Source: Arenicola marina
Taxonomy: Eukaryota > Annelida > Polychaeta > Arenicolidae
DNA length: 64,000 bases
Reading direction: 5' to 3'
Assembly (NCBI GenBank): GCA_964019135.1
Contig: OZ025252.1
Location: 46,226,959-46,290,958 of the forward strand
The position numbers and the translations under genes are program-made. Shown here one piece after another: positions 9,092 to 21,430 of this stretch. Below the pieces are notes generated by a model, which worked only from the letters and a program-made list of their open reading frames with translations, did no database searches and had not been told where the DNA came from. Every line of letters starts with the position of its first letter. Position 1 is the first letter of the stretch.

Positions 9092-10189
9092 ATGGCTCTT
9101 GAAGGATGTATGAGATCCCACAATTCGCAGAAGAGCGGTCACCACGCACATGCTGAATATAGCTTGGAGTACTTGAATGCGCACCTGACGTTATCTTCGG
9201 AGTTTGCTGACATTGATATAGACTTCTACATTGACAATATTGTTCACAGCTGTTGGGATCTCATCAATTTAGAGGTGCCTGATTGTAAGCTTTTTACCAG
9301 CTCAGAACTCAAGGCACTGGATCACGACCAGCCCAGCTCTACTGACCTGGAAGACGATAAACTATCATTCGCTTCACCACTACACCCGAGTCCCCAATCG
9401 TCACCAGTGACGTCCCAACATACTCTGTACAACGTGGCGGAGCCTGATAATGCATCATATGTGGATACGAGTTTCTTGCTTATGGGAAACTGTTACAACC
9501 TTCCACAAAGAATAGCCACGCCTTGTCCAGGTCCCCACAACAATTATTTCTTTGACAACATCAGCTACTCTTGTCGAGTAGAGGCTCTGCAGATTGCAGA
9601 ACAAGATGATTACATGACCGTTTCTAATGGTGATGATGACCAAACCAAGACGGCAACGGTCAACACGTTGGCCATTCAGCAAAAGCCAACTGATTCATTC
9701 ATTGCCATGATAGCTAAGGCCATTATGAGTACATCAGACGGTGAAATGCTTGTGGCTGATATCTATCAATGGATTCTGGACAATTATGCTTACTATCAGA
9801 CGACCAAGTGCGCCTGGAGGATCAGCGTTCGTCACAACCTTTCCGTCAACGAGTGTTTCGTCAAGGGGCAACGCAGCAGAAGAAATCGGGGTTTCTATTG
9901 GTCCATCCATCCACTATCTGTAGAAGATTTCACCAACGGTTGTTTCCAGAGGCGTCAAGCACGTCGGCGCATCCAGCAGCAGAATCGCTCCCAATGTGCG
10001 TCACAGTCTCAACAGCTGCATGCCATCACTACCAACAGTAGTTACCCAGCATCACAACACACGCCGGGATTCAACGAATGTAAAGATATCATTCATGCCA
10101 CAAAGGCCATGAAACCGATGTGGTCTGATTACTGCCAGGTTCCAGCGATCGCCATCCCGGATGAATACCTTCACCACTTTTCTGTCTAA
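9092..10189 (+). CDS. Unit 5: FoxQ2-like forkhead protein
   Basis: This copy encodes 365 residues and differs from units 1 and 3 only by E341K in the C-terminal tail. It marks the right edge of the identical block: its coding region belongs to the unit 1/3 type while its downstream spacer carries many private changes. Confidence 0.95.
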   Translation: MALEGCMRSHNSQKSGHHAHAEYSLEYLNAHLTLSSEFADIDIDFYIDNIVHSCWDLINLEVPDCKLFTSSELKALDHDQPSSTDLEDDKLSFASPLHPSPQSSPVTSQHTLYNVAEPDNASYVDTSFLLMGNCYNLPQRIATPCPGPHNNYFFDNISYSCRVEALQIAEQDDYMTVSNGDDDQTKTATVNTLAIQQKPTDSFIAMIAKAIMSTSDGEMLVADIYQWILDNYAYYQTTKCAWRISVRHNLSVNECFVKGQRSRRNRGFYWSIHPLSVEDFTNGCFQRRQARRRIQQQNRSQCASQSQQLHAITTNSSYPASQHTPGFNECKDIIHATKAMKPMWSDYCQVPAIAIPDEYLHHFSV

Positions 10190-11340
10190 CTAATACAAGA
10201 AACTGGTTGTCCTGTGTATAATTTAGCAGTGATTGCCAAGAGTTTGTGTAACATTGTATCGAATATTTCATAACATGCATTGTACATAAGATCATCAATC
10301 AATAAAAACATTATTTATGCACAATATACATGAATCCTTTCATTCTCTTTGTCCAAATCCATATCATCCAACTCGGCATATATCGAGGAAAATGAAGTCA
10401 GTAAACTATAACTTAACGACTACGTCCAGCAAACGCCATTTCAATCAAAAAGGCTCCGTTCGATCTATGACGAAATGCCGTATACATTTAGTAAGAATTA
10501 GCATAGCGACTAATTACAGCTCAACACGCAAGCACAGATTCTTATGCAGCGTTGTTGTACTCGAAAAACGCCACCGGGCTTCAAAAAGCGTTATATATGA
10601 TCCCCAAATATGTGTGACACCATATATGCCACGCAAATAAATGTGCCTTATGATATGCCGCTACAATGGTAGTATTACATTTGAGTCAATACTTTCGCCG
10701 ACTTCGAGGAATTCTCACACGATCAATGTCATAGCTTGGATCAACACCATTCTTATTTCATGGTATTTGCATATGATATGCCGCCTACGATTTCATGGTA
10801 ATGTTCAACCTAATAAATTCAATATGAAACCAAACAGAGTTTCCAAAATATGCGCCTTTTAGTCATATTTAATTTAGTCAACGGTTCTGTGGCAGGATTC
10901 TATGTCATCTGTTATATTGTTTTACATCCCCAGTTACGGTTCATCCGTTAGAGCGGAAACCCTTCGAATCCGTGCTGTAGGCAAATGTCATATGCCACTG
11001 TTATAACTAATCATGTCGTCCATCAAATTTGTGCTACACGTGGTCTTTATACTATTGCAATTAATGTGAGGCATTGAGCATCATTCGATTGCTTGCTGTC
11101 ACCAACACCTCAAAATACTCAGATGTCAGATGTTAATCAATTGATGTCATCACCTGGCCATATTAAACGTTTATCGGAATGTTTCAGAAGTTAATTGCAA
11201 TTACATTAAATTGACACGAAAAGTGAAGTATAAAATGATCTGCTCCGTCTAGTTCATCATCATTCGATGTCAAGCACTGCCATTGTGAAGGGCATTAGAA
11301 TACTTTATCGGCTGTCGATATCAAGTTAAGTAGCATAGAA
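10190..11340 (+). other. Spacer 5: 3' UTR, spacer and promoter of unit 6
   Basis: AATAAA at 10301-10306; TATAAAA at 11229-11235. The downstream half matches spacers 2 and 4 (CCATATTAAACG); the upstream half has its own changes (GGCATGGTATTTGCAT-type context, AAAAAGCGTT that weakens the small inverted repeat). Confidence 0.6.
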
Positions 11341-12438
11341 ATGGCTCTTGAAGGATGTATGAGATCCCACAATTCGCAGAAGAGCGGTCACCACGCACAT
11401 GCTGAATATAGCTTGGAGTACTTGGAGGCGCACCTGACGTTATCTTCGGAGTTTGCTGACATTGATATAGACTTCTACATTGACAATATTGTTCACAGCT
11501 GTTGCGATCTCATCAATTTAGAGGTACCTGATTGTCAGCTTTGTACCAGCTCAGAACTCAAGGCACTGGATCACCACCAGCCCAGCTCTACTGACATGGA
11601 AGACGATAAACTATCATTCGCTTCACCACTACACCCGAGTCCCCAATCGTCACCAGTGACGTCCCAACATACTCTGTACAACGTGGCGGAGCCTGATAAT
11701 GCATCATATGTGGATACGAGTTTCTTGCTTATGGGAAACTGTTACAACCTTCCACAAGAAATAGCCACGCCTTGTCCAGGTCCCCACAAAAATTATTTCT
11801 TTGACAACATCAGCTACTCTTGTCGAGTAGAGGCTCTGCAGATTGCAGAACAAGATGATTACGTGACCGTTTCTAATGGTGATGATGACCAAATCAAGAC
11901 GGCAACGGTCAACACGTTGGCCATTCAGCAAAAGCCAACTGATTCATTCATTGCCATGATAGCTAAGGCCATTATGAGTACATCAGACGGTGAAATGCTT
12001 GTGGCTGATATCTATCAATGGATTCTGGACAATTATCCTTACTATCAGAAGACCAAGTGCGCCTGGAGGATCAGCGTTCGTCACAACCTTTCCGTCAACG
12101 AGTGTTTCGTCAAGGGGCAACGCAGCAGAAGAAATCGGGGTTTCTATTGGTCCATCCATCCACTATCTGTAGAAGATTTCACCAACGGTTGTTTCCAGAG
12201 GCGTCAAGCACGTCGGCGCATCCAGCAGCAGAATCGCACCCAATGTGCGTCACAGTCTCAACAGCTGCATGCCATCACTACCAACAGTAGTTACCCAGCA
12301 TCACAACACACCCCGGGATTCAACGAATGTAAAGATATCATTCATGCCACAAAGGCCATGGAACCGATGTGGTCTGATTACTGCCAGGTTCCAGCGATCG
12401 CCATCCCGGATGAATACCTTCACCACTTTTCTGTCTAA
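11341..12438 (+). CDS. Unit 6: FoxQ2-like forkhead protein
   Basis: This copy encodes 365 residues with an intact domain. It combines subgroup-2 N-terminal residues (E29, C55, Q66, C68, H79, M86) with D125, E140, I141, K150, V175 and I185. In the domain it has P233, the usual FoxQ2-type DNYPYY, and T237K just before the recognition helix. The mixture suggests gene conversion between subgroups. Confidence 0.94.
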   Translation: MALEGCMRSHNSQKSGHHAHAEYSLEYLEAHLTLSSEFADIDIDFYIDNIVHSCCDLINLEVPDCQLCTSSELKALDHHQPSSTDMEDDKLSFASPLHPSPQSSPVTSQHTLYNVAEPDNASYVDTSFLLMGNCYNLPQEIATPCPGPHKNYFFDNISYSCRVEALQIAEQDDYVTVSNGDDDQIKTATVNTLAIQQKPTDSFIAMIAKAIMSTSDGEMLVADIYQWILDNYPYYQKTKCAWRISVRHNLSVNECFVKGQRSRRNRGFYWSIHPLSVEDFTNGCFQRRQARRRIQQQNRTQCASQSQQLHAITTNSSYPASQHTPGFNECKDIIHATKAMEPMWSDYCQVPAIAIPDEYLHHFSV

Positions 12439-13587
12439 CTAATACAAGAAACTGGTTGTCCTGTGTATAATTTAGCAGTGATTGCCAAGAGTTTGTGTAA
12501 CATTGTATCGAATATTTCATAACATGCATTGTACATAAGATCATCAATCAATAAAAACATTATTTATGCACAATATACATGAATCCCTTCATTCTCTTCG
12601 TCCAAATCCATATCATCCAACTCGGCATATATCGAGGAAAATGAAGTCAGTAAACTATAACTTAACGACTACGTCCAGCAAACGCCATTTCAATCAAAAA
12701 GGCTCCGTTCGATCTATGACGAAATGCCGTATACATTTAGTAAGAATTAGCATAGCGACTAATTACAGCTCAACACGCAAGCACAGATTCTTATGCAGCG
12801 TTGTTGTACTCGAAAAACGCCACAGGGCTTCAAAAAGCGTTATATGTGATCCCCAAATATGTGTGACACCATATATGCCACGCCAATAAATATGCCGTAT
12901 GATATGCCGCTACAATGGTAGTATTACATTTGAGTCAATACTTTCGCCGACTTCGAGGAATTCGCACACGATCAATGTCATAGCTTTGATCAACACCATT
13001 CTTATTTCACGGTATTTGCATATGATATGCCGCCTACGATTTCATGGTAATGTTCACCCTAATAAATTCAATATGAAACCAAATAGAGTTTCCAAAATAT
13101 GCGCCTTTTAGTCATATTTAATTTAGTCAACGGTTCTGTGGAAGGATTCTGTCATCTGTTATATTGTTTTACATCTCCAGTTACGGTTCATCCGTTAGAG
13201 CGGAAACCCTTCGAATCCGTGCTGTAGGCAAATGTCATATGCCACTGTTATAACTAATCATGTCGTCCGTCAAATTTGTGGCACACGTGGTCTTTATACT
13301 ATTGCAATTAATGTGAGACATTGAGCAGCATTCGATTGCTTGCTGTCACCAACACCTCAAAATACTCAGACGTCAGATGTTAATTAATTGATGTCATCAC
13401 CTGGCCATGCTCAACCTTTATCGGAATTTGTCAGAAGTTAATTGCAATTACATTAAATTGACACGAAAAGTGAAGTATAAAATGATCTGCTCCGTCTAGT
13501 TCATCATCATTCGATGTCAAGTACTTCCATTGTGAAGGGCATTAGAATACTTTTTCGGCTGTCGATATCAAGTTAAGTAGCATAGAA
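12439..13587 (+). other. Spacer 6: 3' UTR, spacer and promoter of unit 7
   Basis: AATAAA at 12550-12555; TATAAAA at 13476-13482. It carries the private GTGGAAGGATTC (spacer 9 shares it) and CGCCAATAAATATG, which place it in the 6745-bp duplication with spacer 9. Confidence 0.6.
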
Positions 13588-14685
13588 ATGGCTCTTGAAG
13601 GATGTATGAGATCCCACAATTCGCAGAAGAGCGGTCACCACGCACATGCTGAATATAGCTTGGAGTACTTGGAGGCGCACCTGACGCTATCTTCGGAGTT
13701 TGCTGACATTGATATAGACTTCTACATTGACAATATTGTTCACAGCTGTTGCGATCTCATCAATTTAGAGGTGCCTGATTGTCAGCTTTGTACCAGCTCA
13801 GAACTCAAGGCACTGGATCACCACCAGCCCAGCTCTACTGACATGGAAGACGATAAACTATCATTCGCTTCACCACTACACCCGAGTCCCCAATCGTCAC
13901 CAGTGACGTCCCAACATGCTCTGTACAACGTGGCGGAGCCTGATAATGCATCATATGTGGGTACGAGTTTTTTGCTTATGGGAAACTGTTACAACCTTCC
14001 CCAAGAAGTAGCCACGCCTTGTCCAGGTCCCCACAACAATTATTTCTTTGACAACATCAGCTACTCTTGTGGAGTAGAGGCTCTGCAGATTGCAGAACAA
14101 GATGATTACATGACCGTTTCTAATGGTGATGATGACCAAACCAAGACGGCAACGGTCAACACGTTGGCCATTCAGCAAAAGCCAACTGATTCATTCATTG
14201 CCATGATAGCTAAGGCCATTATGAGTACATCAGACGGTGAAATGCTTGTGGCTGATATCTATCAATGGATTCTGGACAATTATGCTTACTATCAGAAGAC
14301 CAAGTGCGCCTGGAGGATCAGCGTTCGTCACAACCTTTCCGTCAACGAGTGTTTCGTCAAGGGGCAACGCAGCAGAAGAAATCGGGGTTTCTATTGGTCC
14401 ATCCATCCACTATCTGTAGAAGATTTCACCAACGGTTGTTTCCAGAGGCGTCAAGAACGTCGGCGCATCCAGCAGCAGAATCGCGCCCAATATGCGTCAC
14501 AGTCTCAACAGCTGCATGCCATCACTACCAACAGTAGTTACCCAGCATCACAACACACGCCGGGATTCAACGAATGTAAAGATATCATTCATGCCACAAA
14601 GGCCATGGAACCGATGTGGTCTGATTACTGCCAGGTTCCAGCGATCGCCATCCCGGATGAATACCTTCACCACTTTTCTGTCTAA
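13588..14685 (+). CDS. Unit 7: FoxQ2-like forkhead protein
   Basis: This copy encodes 365 residues. Distinctive residues are A111, G125, V141, R162G, T237K, E290 (RRQERRR in the basic tail of wing 2), A300 and Y302. Its nearest relative is unit 10, which shares G162, E290 and A300 but keeps T111 and C302. Confidence 0.94.
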   Translation: MALEGCMRSHNSQKSGHHAHAEYSLEYLEAHLTLSSEFADIDIDFYIDNIVHSCCDLINLEVPDCQLCTSSELKALDHHQPSSTDMEDDKLSFASPLHPSPQSSPVTSQHALYNVAEPDNASYVGTSFLLMGNCYNLPQEVATPCPGPHNNYFFDNISYSCGVEALQIAEQDDYMTVSNGDDDQTKTATVNTLAIQQKPTDSFIAMIAKAIMSTSDGEMLVADIYQWILDNYAYYQKTKCAWRISVRHNLSVNECFVKGQRSRRNRGFYWSIHPLSVEDFTNGCFQRRQERRRIQQQNRAQYASQSQQLHAITTNSSYPASQHTPGFNECKDIIHATKAMEPMWSDYCQVPAIAIPDEYLHHFSV

Positions 14686-15836
14686 CTAATACAAGAAACT
14701 GGTTGTCCTGTGTATAATTTAGCAGTGATTGCCAAGAGTTTGTGTAACATTGTATCGAATATTTCATAACATGCATTGTACATAAGATCATCAATCAATA
14801 AAAACATTATTTATGCACAATATACATGAATCCCTTCATTCTCTTCGTCAAAATCCATATCATCCAACTCGGCGTATATCGAGCAAAATGAAGTCAGTAA
14901 ACTTTAACCTAACGACTACGTCCAGCAAACGCCATTTCAATCAAAAAGGCTCCGTTCGATCTATGACGAAATGCCGTATACATTTAGTAAGAATTAGCAT
15001 AGCGACTATATACAGCTCAACACGCAAGCACAGATTCTTATGCAGCGTTGTTGTACTCGAAAAACGCCACAGGGCTTCAAAAGGCGTTATATATGATCCC
15101 CAAATATGTGGGACACCATTTATGCCACGCAAATAAATATGCCGTATGATATGCCGCTACAATGGTAGTATTACATTTGAGTCAATACTTTCGCCGACTT
15201 CGAGGAATTCGCACACGATCAATGTCATAGCTTTGATCAACACCATTCTTATTTCACGGTATTTGCATATGATATGCCGCCAACGATTTCATGGTAATGT
15301 TCACCCTAATAAATTCAATATGAAACCAAATAGAGTTTCCAAAATATGCGCCTTTTAGTCATATTTAATTTAGTCAACGGTTCTGTGGCAGGATTCTATG
15401 TCATCTGTTATATTGTTTTACATCCCCAGTTACGGTTCATCCGTTAGAGCGGAGACCCTTCGAATCTGTGCTGTAGGCAAATGTCATATGCCACTGTTAT
15501 AACTAATCATGTCGTCCGTCAAATTTGTGGCACACGTGGTCTTTATACCATTGCAATTAATGTGAGGCATTGAGCATCATTCGATTGCTTGCTGTCACCA
15601 ACACCTCAAAATACTCAGACGTCAGATGTTAATTAATTGATGTCATCACCTGGCCATGCTCAACGTTTATCGGAATTTGTCAGAAGTTAATTGCAATTAC
15701 ATTAAATTGACACGAAAAGTGAAGTCTAAAATTATCTGCTCCGTCTAGTTCATCATCATTCGATGTCAAGCACTGCCGTTGTGAAGGGCATGAGAATACT
15801 TTATCGGCTGTCGATATCAAGTTAAGTAGCATAGAA
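14686..15836 (+). other. Spacer 7: 3' UTR, spacer and altered-TATA promoter of unit 8
   Basis: AATAAA at 14797-14802. The TATA position (15725-15731) reads TCTAAAA, followed by TTATCT instead of TGATCT. Shared GGAGACCCTTCGAATCTGTG links it to spacer 10. Confidence 0.6.
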
Positions 15837-16934
15837 ATGGCTCTTGAAGGATGTATGAGATCCCACAATTCGCAGAAGAGCGGTCACCACGCACATGCTG
15901 AATATAGCTTGGAGTACCTGGAGGCGCACCTGACGCTATCTTCGGAGTTTGCTGACATTGATATAGACTTCTACATTGACGATATTGTTCACAGCTGTTG
16001 GGATCTCATCAATTTAGAGGTGCCTGATTGTCAGCTTTTGACCAGCTCAGAACTCGAGGCACTGGATCACCACCAGCCCAGCTCTACTGACATGGAAGAT
16101 GATAAATTATCATTCGCTTCACTACTACACCCGAGTCCCCAATCGTCACCAGTGACGTACCAACATACTCTGTACAACGTGGCGGAGCCTGATAATGCAT
16201 CATATGTGGATACGAGTTTCTTGCTTATGGGAAACTGTTGCAACCTTCCACAAAGAATAGCCACGCCTTGTCCAGGTCCCCACAACAATTATTTCTTTGA
16301 CAACATCAGCTACTCTTGTCGAGGAGAGGCTCCGCAGATTGCAGAAAAAGATGGTTACATGACCGTTTCTAACGGTGATGATGACGAAATCAAGACGGCA
16401 ACGGTCAACACGTTGGCCATTCAGCAAAAGCCAACTGATTCATTCATTGCCATGATAGCTAAGGCCATTATGAGTACATCAGACGGTGAAATGCTTGTGG
16501 CTGATATCTATCAATGGATTCTGGACAATTATCCTTACTATCAGAAGACCAAGTGCGCCTGGAGGATCAGCGTTCGTCACAACCTTTCCGTCAACGAGTG
16601 TTTCGTCAAGGGGCAACGCAGCAGAAGAAATCGGGGTTTCTATTGGTCCATCCATCCACTATCTGTAGAAGATTTCACCAACGGTTGTTTCCAGAGGCGT
16701 CAAGCACGTCGGCGCATCCAGCAGCAGAATCGCACCCAATGTGCGTCACAGTCTCAACAGCTGCATGCCATCACTACCAACAGTAGTTACCCAGCATCAC
16801 AACACACCCCGGGATTCAACGAATGTAAAGATATCATTCATGCCACAAAGGCCATGGAACCGATGTGGTCTGATTACTGCCAGGTTCCAGCGATCGCCAT
16901 CCCGGATGAATACCTTCACCACTTTTCTGTCTAA
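15837..16934 (+). CDS. Unit 8: FoxQ2-like forkhead protein, divergent linker subgroup
   Basis: This copy encodes 365 residues. It belongs to a third subgroup with FYIDDIV (N49D), E74, L96, Y108, C135, G163, P166, K171, G173 and E184, so the linker between the eh1-like motif and the domain is where it differs. Domain: P233 and T237K, Ile244 kept. The promoter has TCTAAAA in place of TATAAAA, as do its relatives 11, 13 and 15. Confidence 0.94.
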   Translation: MALEGCMRSHNSQKSGHHAHAEYSLEYLEAHLTLSSEFADIDIDFYIDDIVHSCWDLINLEVPDCQLLTSSELEALDHHQPSSTDMEDDKLSFASLLHPSPQSSPVTYQHTLYNVAEPDNASYVDTSFLLMGNCCNLPQRIATPCPGPHNNYFFDNISYSCRGEAPQIAEKDGYMTVSNGDDDEIKTATVNTLAIQQKPTDSFIAMIAKAIMSTSDGEMLVADIYQWILDNYPYYQKTKCAWRISVRHNLSVNECFVKGQRSRRNRGFYWSIHPLSVEDFTNGCFQRRQARRRIQQQNRTQCASQSQQLHAITTNSSYPASQHTPGFNECKDIIHATKAMEPMWSDYCQVPAIAIPDEYLHHFSV

Positions 16935-18085
16935 CTAATACAAGAAACTGGTTGTCCTGTGTATAATTTAGCAGTGATTGCCAAGAGTTTGTGTAACATT
17001 GTATCGAATATTTCATAACATGCATTGTACATAAGATCATCAATCAATAAAAACATTATTTATGCACAATATACATGAATCCCTTCATTCTCTTCGTCCA
17101 AATCCATATCATCCAACTCGGCATATATCGAGGAAAATGAAGTCAGTAAACTATAACTTAACGACTACGTCCAGCAAACGCCATTTCAATCAAAAAGGCT
17201 CCGTTCGATCTATGACGAAATGCCGTATACATTTAGTAAGAATTAGCATAGCGACTATATACAGCTCAACACGCAAGCACAGATTCTTATGCAGCGTTGT
17301 TGTACTCGAAAAACGCCACAGGGCTTCAAAAGGCGTTATATATGATCCCCAAATATGTGGGACACCATTTATGCCACGCAAATAAATATGCCGTATGATA
17401 TGCCGCTACAATGGTAGTATTACATTTGAGTCAATACTTTCGCCGACTTCGAGGAATTCGCACACGATCAATGTCATAGCTTTGATCAACACCATTCTTA
17501 TTTCACGGTATTTGCATATGATATGCCGCCAACGATTTCATGGTAATGTTCACCCTAATAAATTCAATATGAAACCAAATAGAGTTTCCAAAATATGCGC
17601 CTTTTAGTCATATTTAATTTAGTCAACGGTTCTGTGGCAGGATTTTATGTCATCTGTTATATTGTTTTACATCCCCAGTTACGGTTCATCCGTTAGAGCG
17701 GAGACCCTTCGAATCCGTGCTGTAGGCAAATGTCATATGCCACTGTTATAACTAATCATGTCGTCCGTCAAATTTGTGGCACACGTGGTCTTTATACCAT
17801 TGCAATTAATGTGAGGCATTGAGCATCATTCGATTGCTTGCTGTCACCAACACCTCAAAATACTCAGACGTCAGATGTTAATTAATTGATGTCATCACCT
17901 GGCCATGCTCAACGTTTATCGGAATTTGTCAGAAGTTAATTGCAATTACATTAAATTGACACGAAAAGTGAAGTCTAAAATTATCTGCTCCGTCTAGTTC
18001 ATCATCATTCGATGTCAAGCACTGCCGTTGTGAAGGGCATTAGAATACTTTATCGGCTGTCGATATCAAGTTAAGTAGCATAGAA
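16935..18085 (+). other. Spacer 8: 3' UTR, spacer and altered-TATA promoter of unit 9
   Basis: AATAAA at 17046-17051; TCTAAAA at 17974-17980. It is similar to spacer 7 in its promoter half (GGAGACC, TTTATACCATTGC). Confidence 0.6.
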
Positions 18086-19183
18086 ATGGCTCTTGAAGGA
18101 TGTATGAGATCCCACAATTCGCAGAAGAGCGGTCACCACGCACATGCTGAATATAGCTTGGAGTACCTGGAGGCGCACCTGACGCTATCTTCGGAGTTTG
18201 CTGACATTGATATAGACTTCTACATTGACGATATTGTTCACAGCTGTTGGGATCTCATCAATTTAGAGGTGCCTGATTGTAAGCTTTTTACCAGCTCAGA
18301 ACTCAAGGCACTGAATCACGACCAGCCCAGCTCTACTGACCTGGAAGACGATAAACTATCATTCGCTTCAACACTACACCCGAGTCCCCAATCGTCACCA
18401 GTGACGTCCCAACATACTCTGTACAACGTGGCGGAGCCTGATAATGCATCATATGTGGATACGAGTTTCTTGCTTATGGGAAACTGTTACAACCTTCCAC
18501 AAAGAATAGCCACGCCTTGTCCAGGAACCCACAACAATTATTTCTTTGACAACATCAGCTACTCTTGTCGAGTAGAGGCTCTGCAGATTGCAGAACAAGA
18601 TGATTACATGACCGTTTCTAATGGTGATGATGACCAAACCAAGACGGCAACGGTCAACACGTTGGCCATTCAGCAAAAGCCAACTGATTCATTCATTGCC
18701 ATGATAGCTAAGGCCATTATGAGTACATCAGACGGTGAAATGCTTGTGGCTGATATCTATCAATGGATTCTGGACAATTATGCTTACTATCAGACGACCA
18801 AGTGCGCCTGGAGGATCAGCGTTCGTCACAACCTTTCCGTCAACGAGTGTTTCGTCAAGGGGCAACGCAGCAGAAGAAATCGAGGTTTCTATTGGTCCAT
18901 CCATCCACTATCTGTAGAAGATTTCACCAACGGTTGTTTCCAGAGGCGTCAAGCACGTCGGCGCATCCAGCAGCAGAATCGCTCCCAATGTGCGTCACAG
19001 TCTCAACAGCTGCATGCCATCACTACCAACAGTAGTTACCCAGCATCACAACACACGCCGGGATTCAACGAATGTAAAGATATCATTCATGCCACAAAGG
19101 CCATGGAACCGATGTGGTCTGATTACTGCCAGGTTCCAGCGATCGCCATCCCGGATGAATACCTTCACCACTTTTCTGTCTAA
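18086..19183 (+). CDS. Unit 9: FoxQ2-like forkhead protein
   Basis: This copy encodes 365 residues. The first part matches the unit-8 subgroup (E29, D49), while from W55 onward it is unit-1-like (K66, F68, D79, L86, R140, A233, S300) with private D77N, P96T and P148T. It therefore looks like a mosaic of a unit-8-type promoter and N-terminus and a unit-1-type body. Confidence 0.94.
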   Translation: MALEGCMRSHNSQKSGHHAHAEYSLEYLEAHLTLSSEFADIDIDFYIDDIVHSCWDLINLEVPDCKLFTSSELKALNHDQPSSTDLEDDKLSFASTLHPSPQSSPVTSQHTLYNVAEPDNASYVDTSFLLMGNCYNLPQRIATPCPGTHNNYFFDNISYSCRVEALQIAEQDDYMTVSNGDDDQTKTATVNTLAIQQKPTDSFIAMIAKAIMSTSDGEMLVADIYQWILDNYAYYQTTKCAWRISVRHNLSVNECFVKGQRSRRNRGFYWSIHPLSVEDFTNGCFQRRQARRRIQQQNRSQCASQSQQLHAITTNSSYPASQHTPGFNECKDIIHATKAMEPMWSDYCQVPAIAIPDEYLHHFSV

Positions 19184-20332
19184 CTAATACAAGAAACTGG
19201 TTGTCCTGTGTATAATTTAGCAGTGATTGCCAAGAGTTTGTGTAACATTGTATCGAATATTTCATAACATGCATTGTACATAAGATCATCAATCAATAAA
19301 AACATTATTTATGCACAATATACATGAATCCTTTCATTCTCTTCGTCCAAATCCATATCATCCAACTCGGCATATATCGAGGAAAATGAAGTCAGTAAAC
19401 TATAACTTAACGACTACGTCCAGCAAACGCCATTTCAATCAAAAAGGCTCCGTTCGATCTATGACGAAATGCCGTATACATTTAGTAAGAATTAGCATAG
19501 CGACTAATTACAGCTCAACACGCAAGCACAGATTCTTATGCAGCGTTGTTGTACTCGAAAAACGCCACAGGGCTTCAAAAAGCGTTATATGTGATCCCCA
19601 AATATGTGTGACACCATATATGCCACGCCAATAAATATGCCGTATGATATGCCGCTACAATGGTAGTATTACATTTGAGTCAATACTTTCGCCGACTTCG
19701 AGGAATTCGCACACGATCAATGTCATAGCTTTGATCAACACCATTCTTATTTCACGGTATTTGCATATGATATGCCGCCTACGATTTCATGGTAATGTTC
19801 ACCCTAATAAATTCAATATGAAACCAAATAGAGTTTCCAAAATATGCGCCTTTTAGTCATATTTAATTTAGTCAACGGTTCTGTGGAAGGATTCTGTCAT
19901 CTGTTATATTGTTTTACATCTCCAGTTACGGTTCATCCGTTAGAGCGGAAACCCTTCGAATCCGTGCTGTAGGCAAATGTCATATGCCACTGTTATAACT
20001 AATCATGTCGTCCGTCAAATTTGTGGCACACGTGGTCTTTATACTATTGCAATTAATGTGAGACATTGAGCATCATTCGATTGCTTGCTGTCACCAACAC
20101 CTTAAAATACTCAGACGTCAGATGTTAATTAATTGATGTCATCACCTGGCCATGCTCAACCTTTATCGGAATTTGTCAGAAGTTAATTGCAATTACATTA
20201 AATTGACACGAAAAGTGAAGTATAAAATGATCTGCTCCGTCTAGTTCATCATCATTCGATGTCAAGTACTTCCATTGTGAAGGGCATTAGAATACTTTTT
20301 CGGCTGTCGATATCAAGTTAAGTAGCATAGAA
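19184..20332 (+). other. Spacer 9: 3' UTR, spacer and promoter of unit 10
   Basis: AATAAA at 19295-19300; TATAAAA at 20221-20227. It shares GTGGAAGGATTC and CGCCAATAAATATG with spacer 6. Confidence 0.6.
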
Positions 20333-21430
20333 ATGGCTCTTGAAGGATGTATGAGATCCCACAATTCGCAGAAGAGCGGTCACCACGCACATGCTGAATA
20401 TAGCTTGGAGTACTTGGAGGCGCACCTGACGCTATCTTCGGAGTTTGCTGACATTGATATAGACTTCTACATTGACAATATTGTTCACAGCTGTTGCGAT
20501 CTCATCAATTTAGAGGTGCCTGATTGTCAGCTTTGTACCAGCTCAGAACTCAAGGCACTGGATCACCACCAGCCCAGCTCTACTGACATGGAAGACGATA
20601 AACTATCATTCGCTTCACCACTACACCCGAGTCCCCAATCGTCACCAGTGACGTCCCAACATACTCTGTACAACGTGGCGGAGCCTGATAATGCATCATA
20701 TGTGGGTACGAGTTTTTTGCTTATGGGAAACTGTTACAACCTTCCCCAAGAAGTAGCCACGCCTTGTCCAGGTCCCCACAACAATTATTTCTTTGACAAC
20801 ATCAGCTACTCTTGTGGAGTAGAGGCTCTGCAGATTGCAGAACAAGATGATTACATGACCGTTTCTAATGGTGATGATGACCAAACCAAGACGGCAACGG
20901 TCAACACGTTGGCCATTCAGCAAAAGCCAACTGATTCATTCATTGCCATGATAGCTAAGGCCATTATGAGTACATCAGACGGTGAAATGCTTGTGGCTGA
21001 TATCTATCAATGGATTCTGGACAATTATGCTTACTATCAGAAGACCAAGTGCGCCTGGAGGATCAGCGTTCGTCACAACCTTTCCGTCAACGAGTGTTTC
21101 GTCAAGGGGCAACGCAGCAGAAGAAATCGGGGTTTCTATTGGTCCATCCATCCACTATCTGTAGAAGATTTCACCAACGGTTGTTTCCAGAGGCGTCAAG
21201 AACGTCGGCGCATCCAGCAGCAGAATCGCGCCCAATGTGCGTCACAGTCTCAACAGCTGCATGCCATCACTACCAACAGTAGTTACCCAGCATCACAACA
21301 CACGCCGGGATTCAACGAATGTAAAGATATCATTCATGCCACAAAGGCCATGGAACCGATGTGGTCTGATTACTGCCAGGTTCCAGCGATCGCCATCCCG
21401 GATGAATACCTTCACCACTTTTCTGTCTAA
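20333..21430 (+). CDS. Unit 10: FoxQ2-like forkhead protein
   Basis: This copy encodes 365 residues. It is the 6745-bp partner of unit 7 (G162, T237K, E290, A300) with the ancestral T111 and C302. The domain is intact. Confidence 0.94.
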   Translation: MALEGCMRSHNSQKSGHHAHAEYSLEYLEAHLTLSSEFADIDIDFYIDNIVHSCCDLINLEVPDCQLCTSSELKALDHHQPSSTDMEDDKLSFASPLHPSPQSSPVTSQHTLYNVAEPDNASYVGTSFLLMGNCYNLPQEVATPCPGPHNNYFFDNISYSCGVEALQIAEQDDYMTVSNGDDDQTKTATVNTLAIQQKPTDSFIAMIAKAIMSTSDGEMLVADIYQWILDNYAYYQKTKCAWRISVRHNLSVNECFVKGQRSRRNRGFYWSIHPLSVEDFTNGCFQRRQERRRIQQQNRAQCASQSQQLHAITTNSSYPASQHTPGFNECKDIIHATKAMEPMWSDYCQVPAIAIPDEYLHHFSV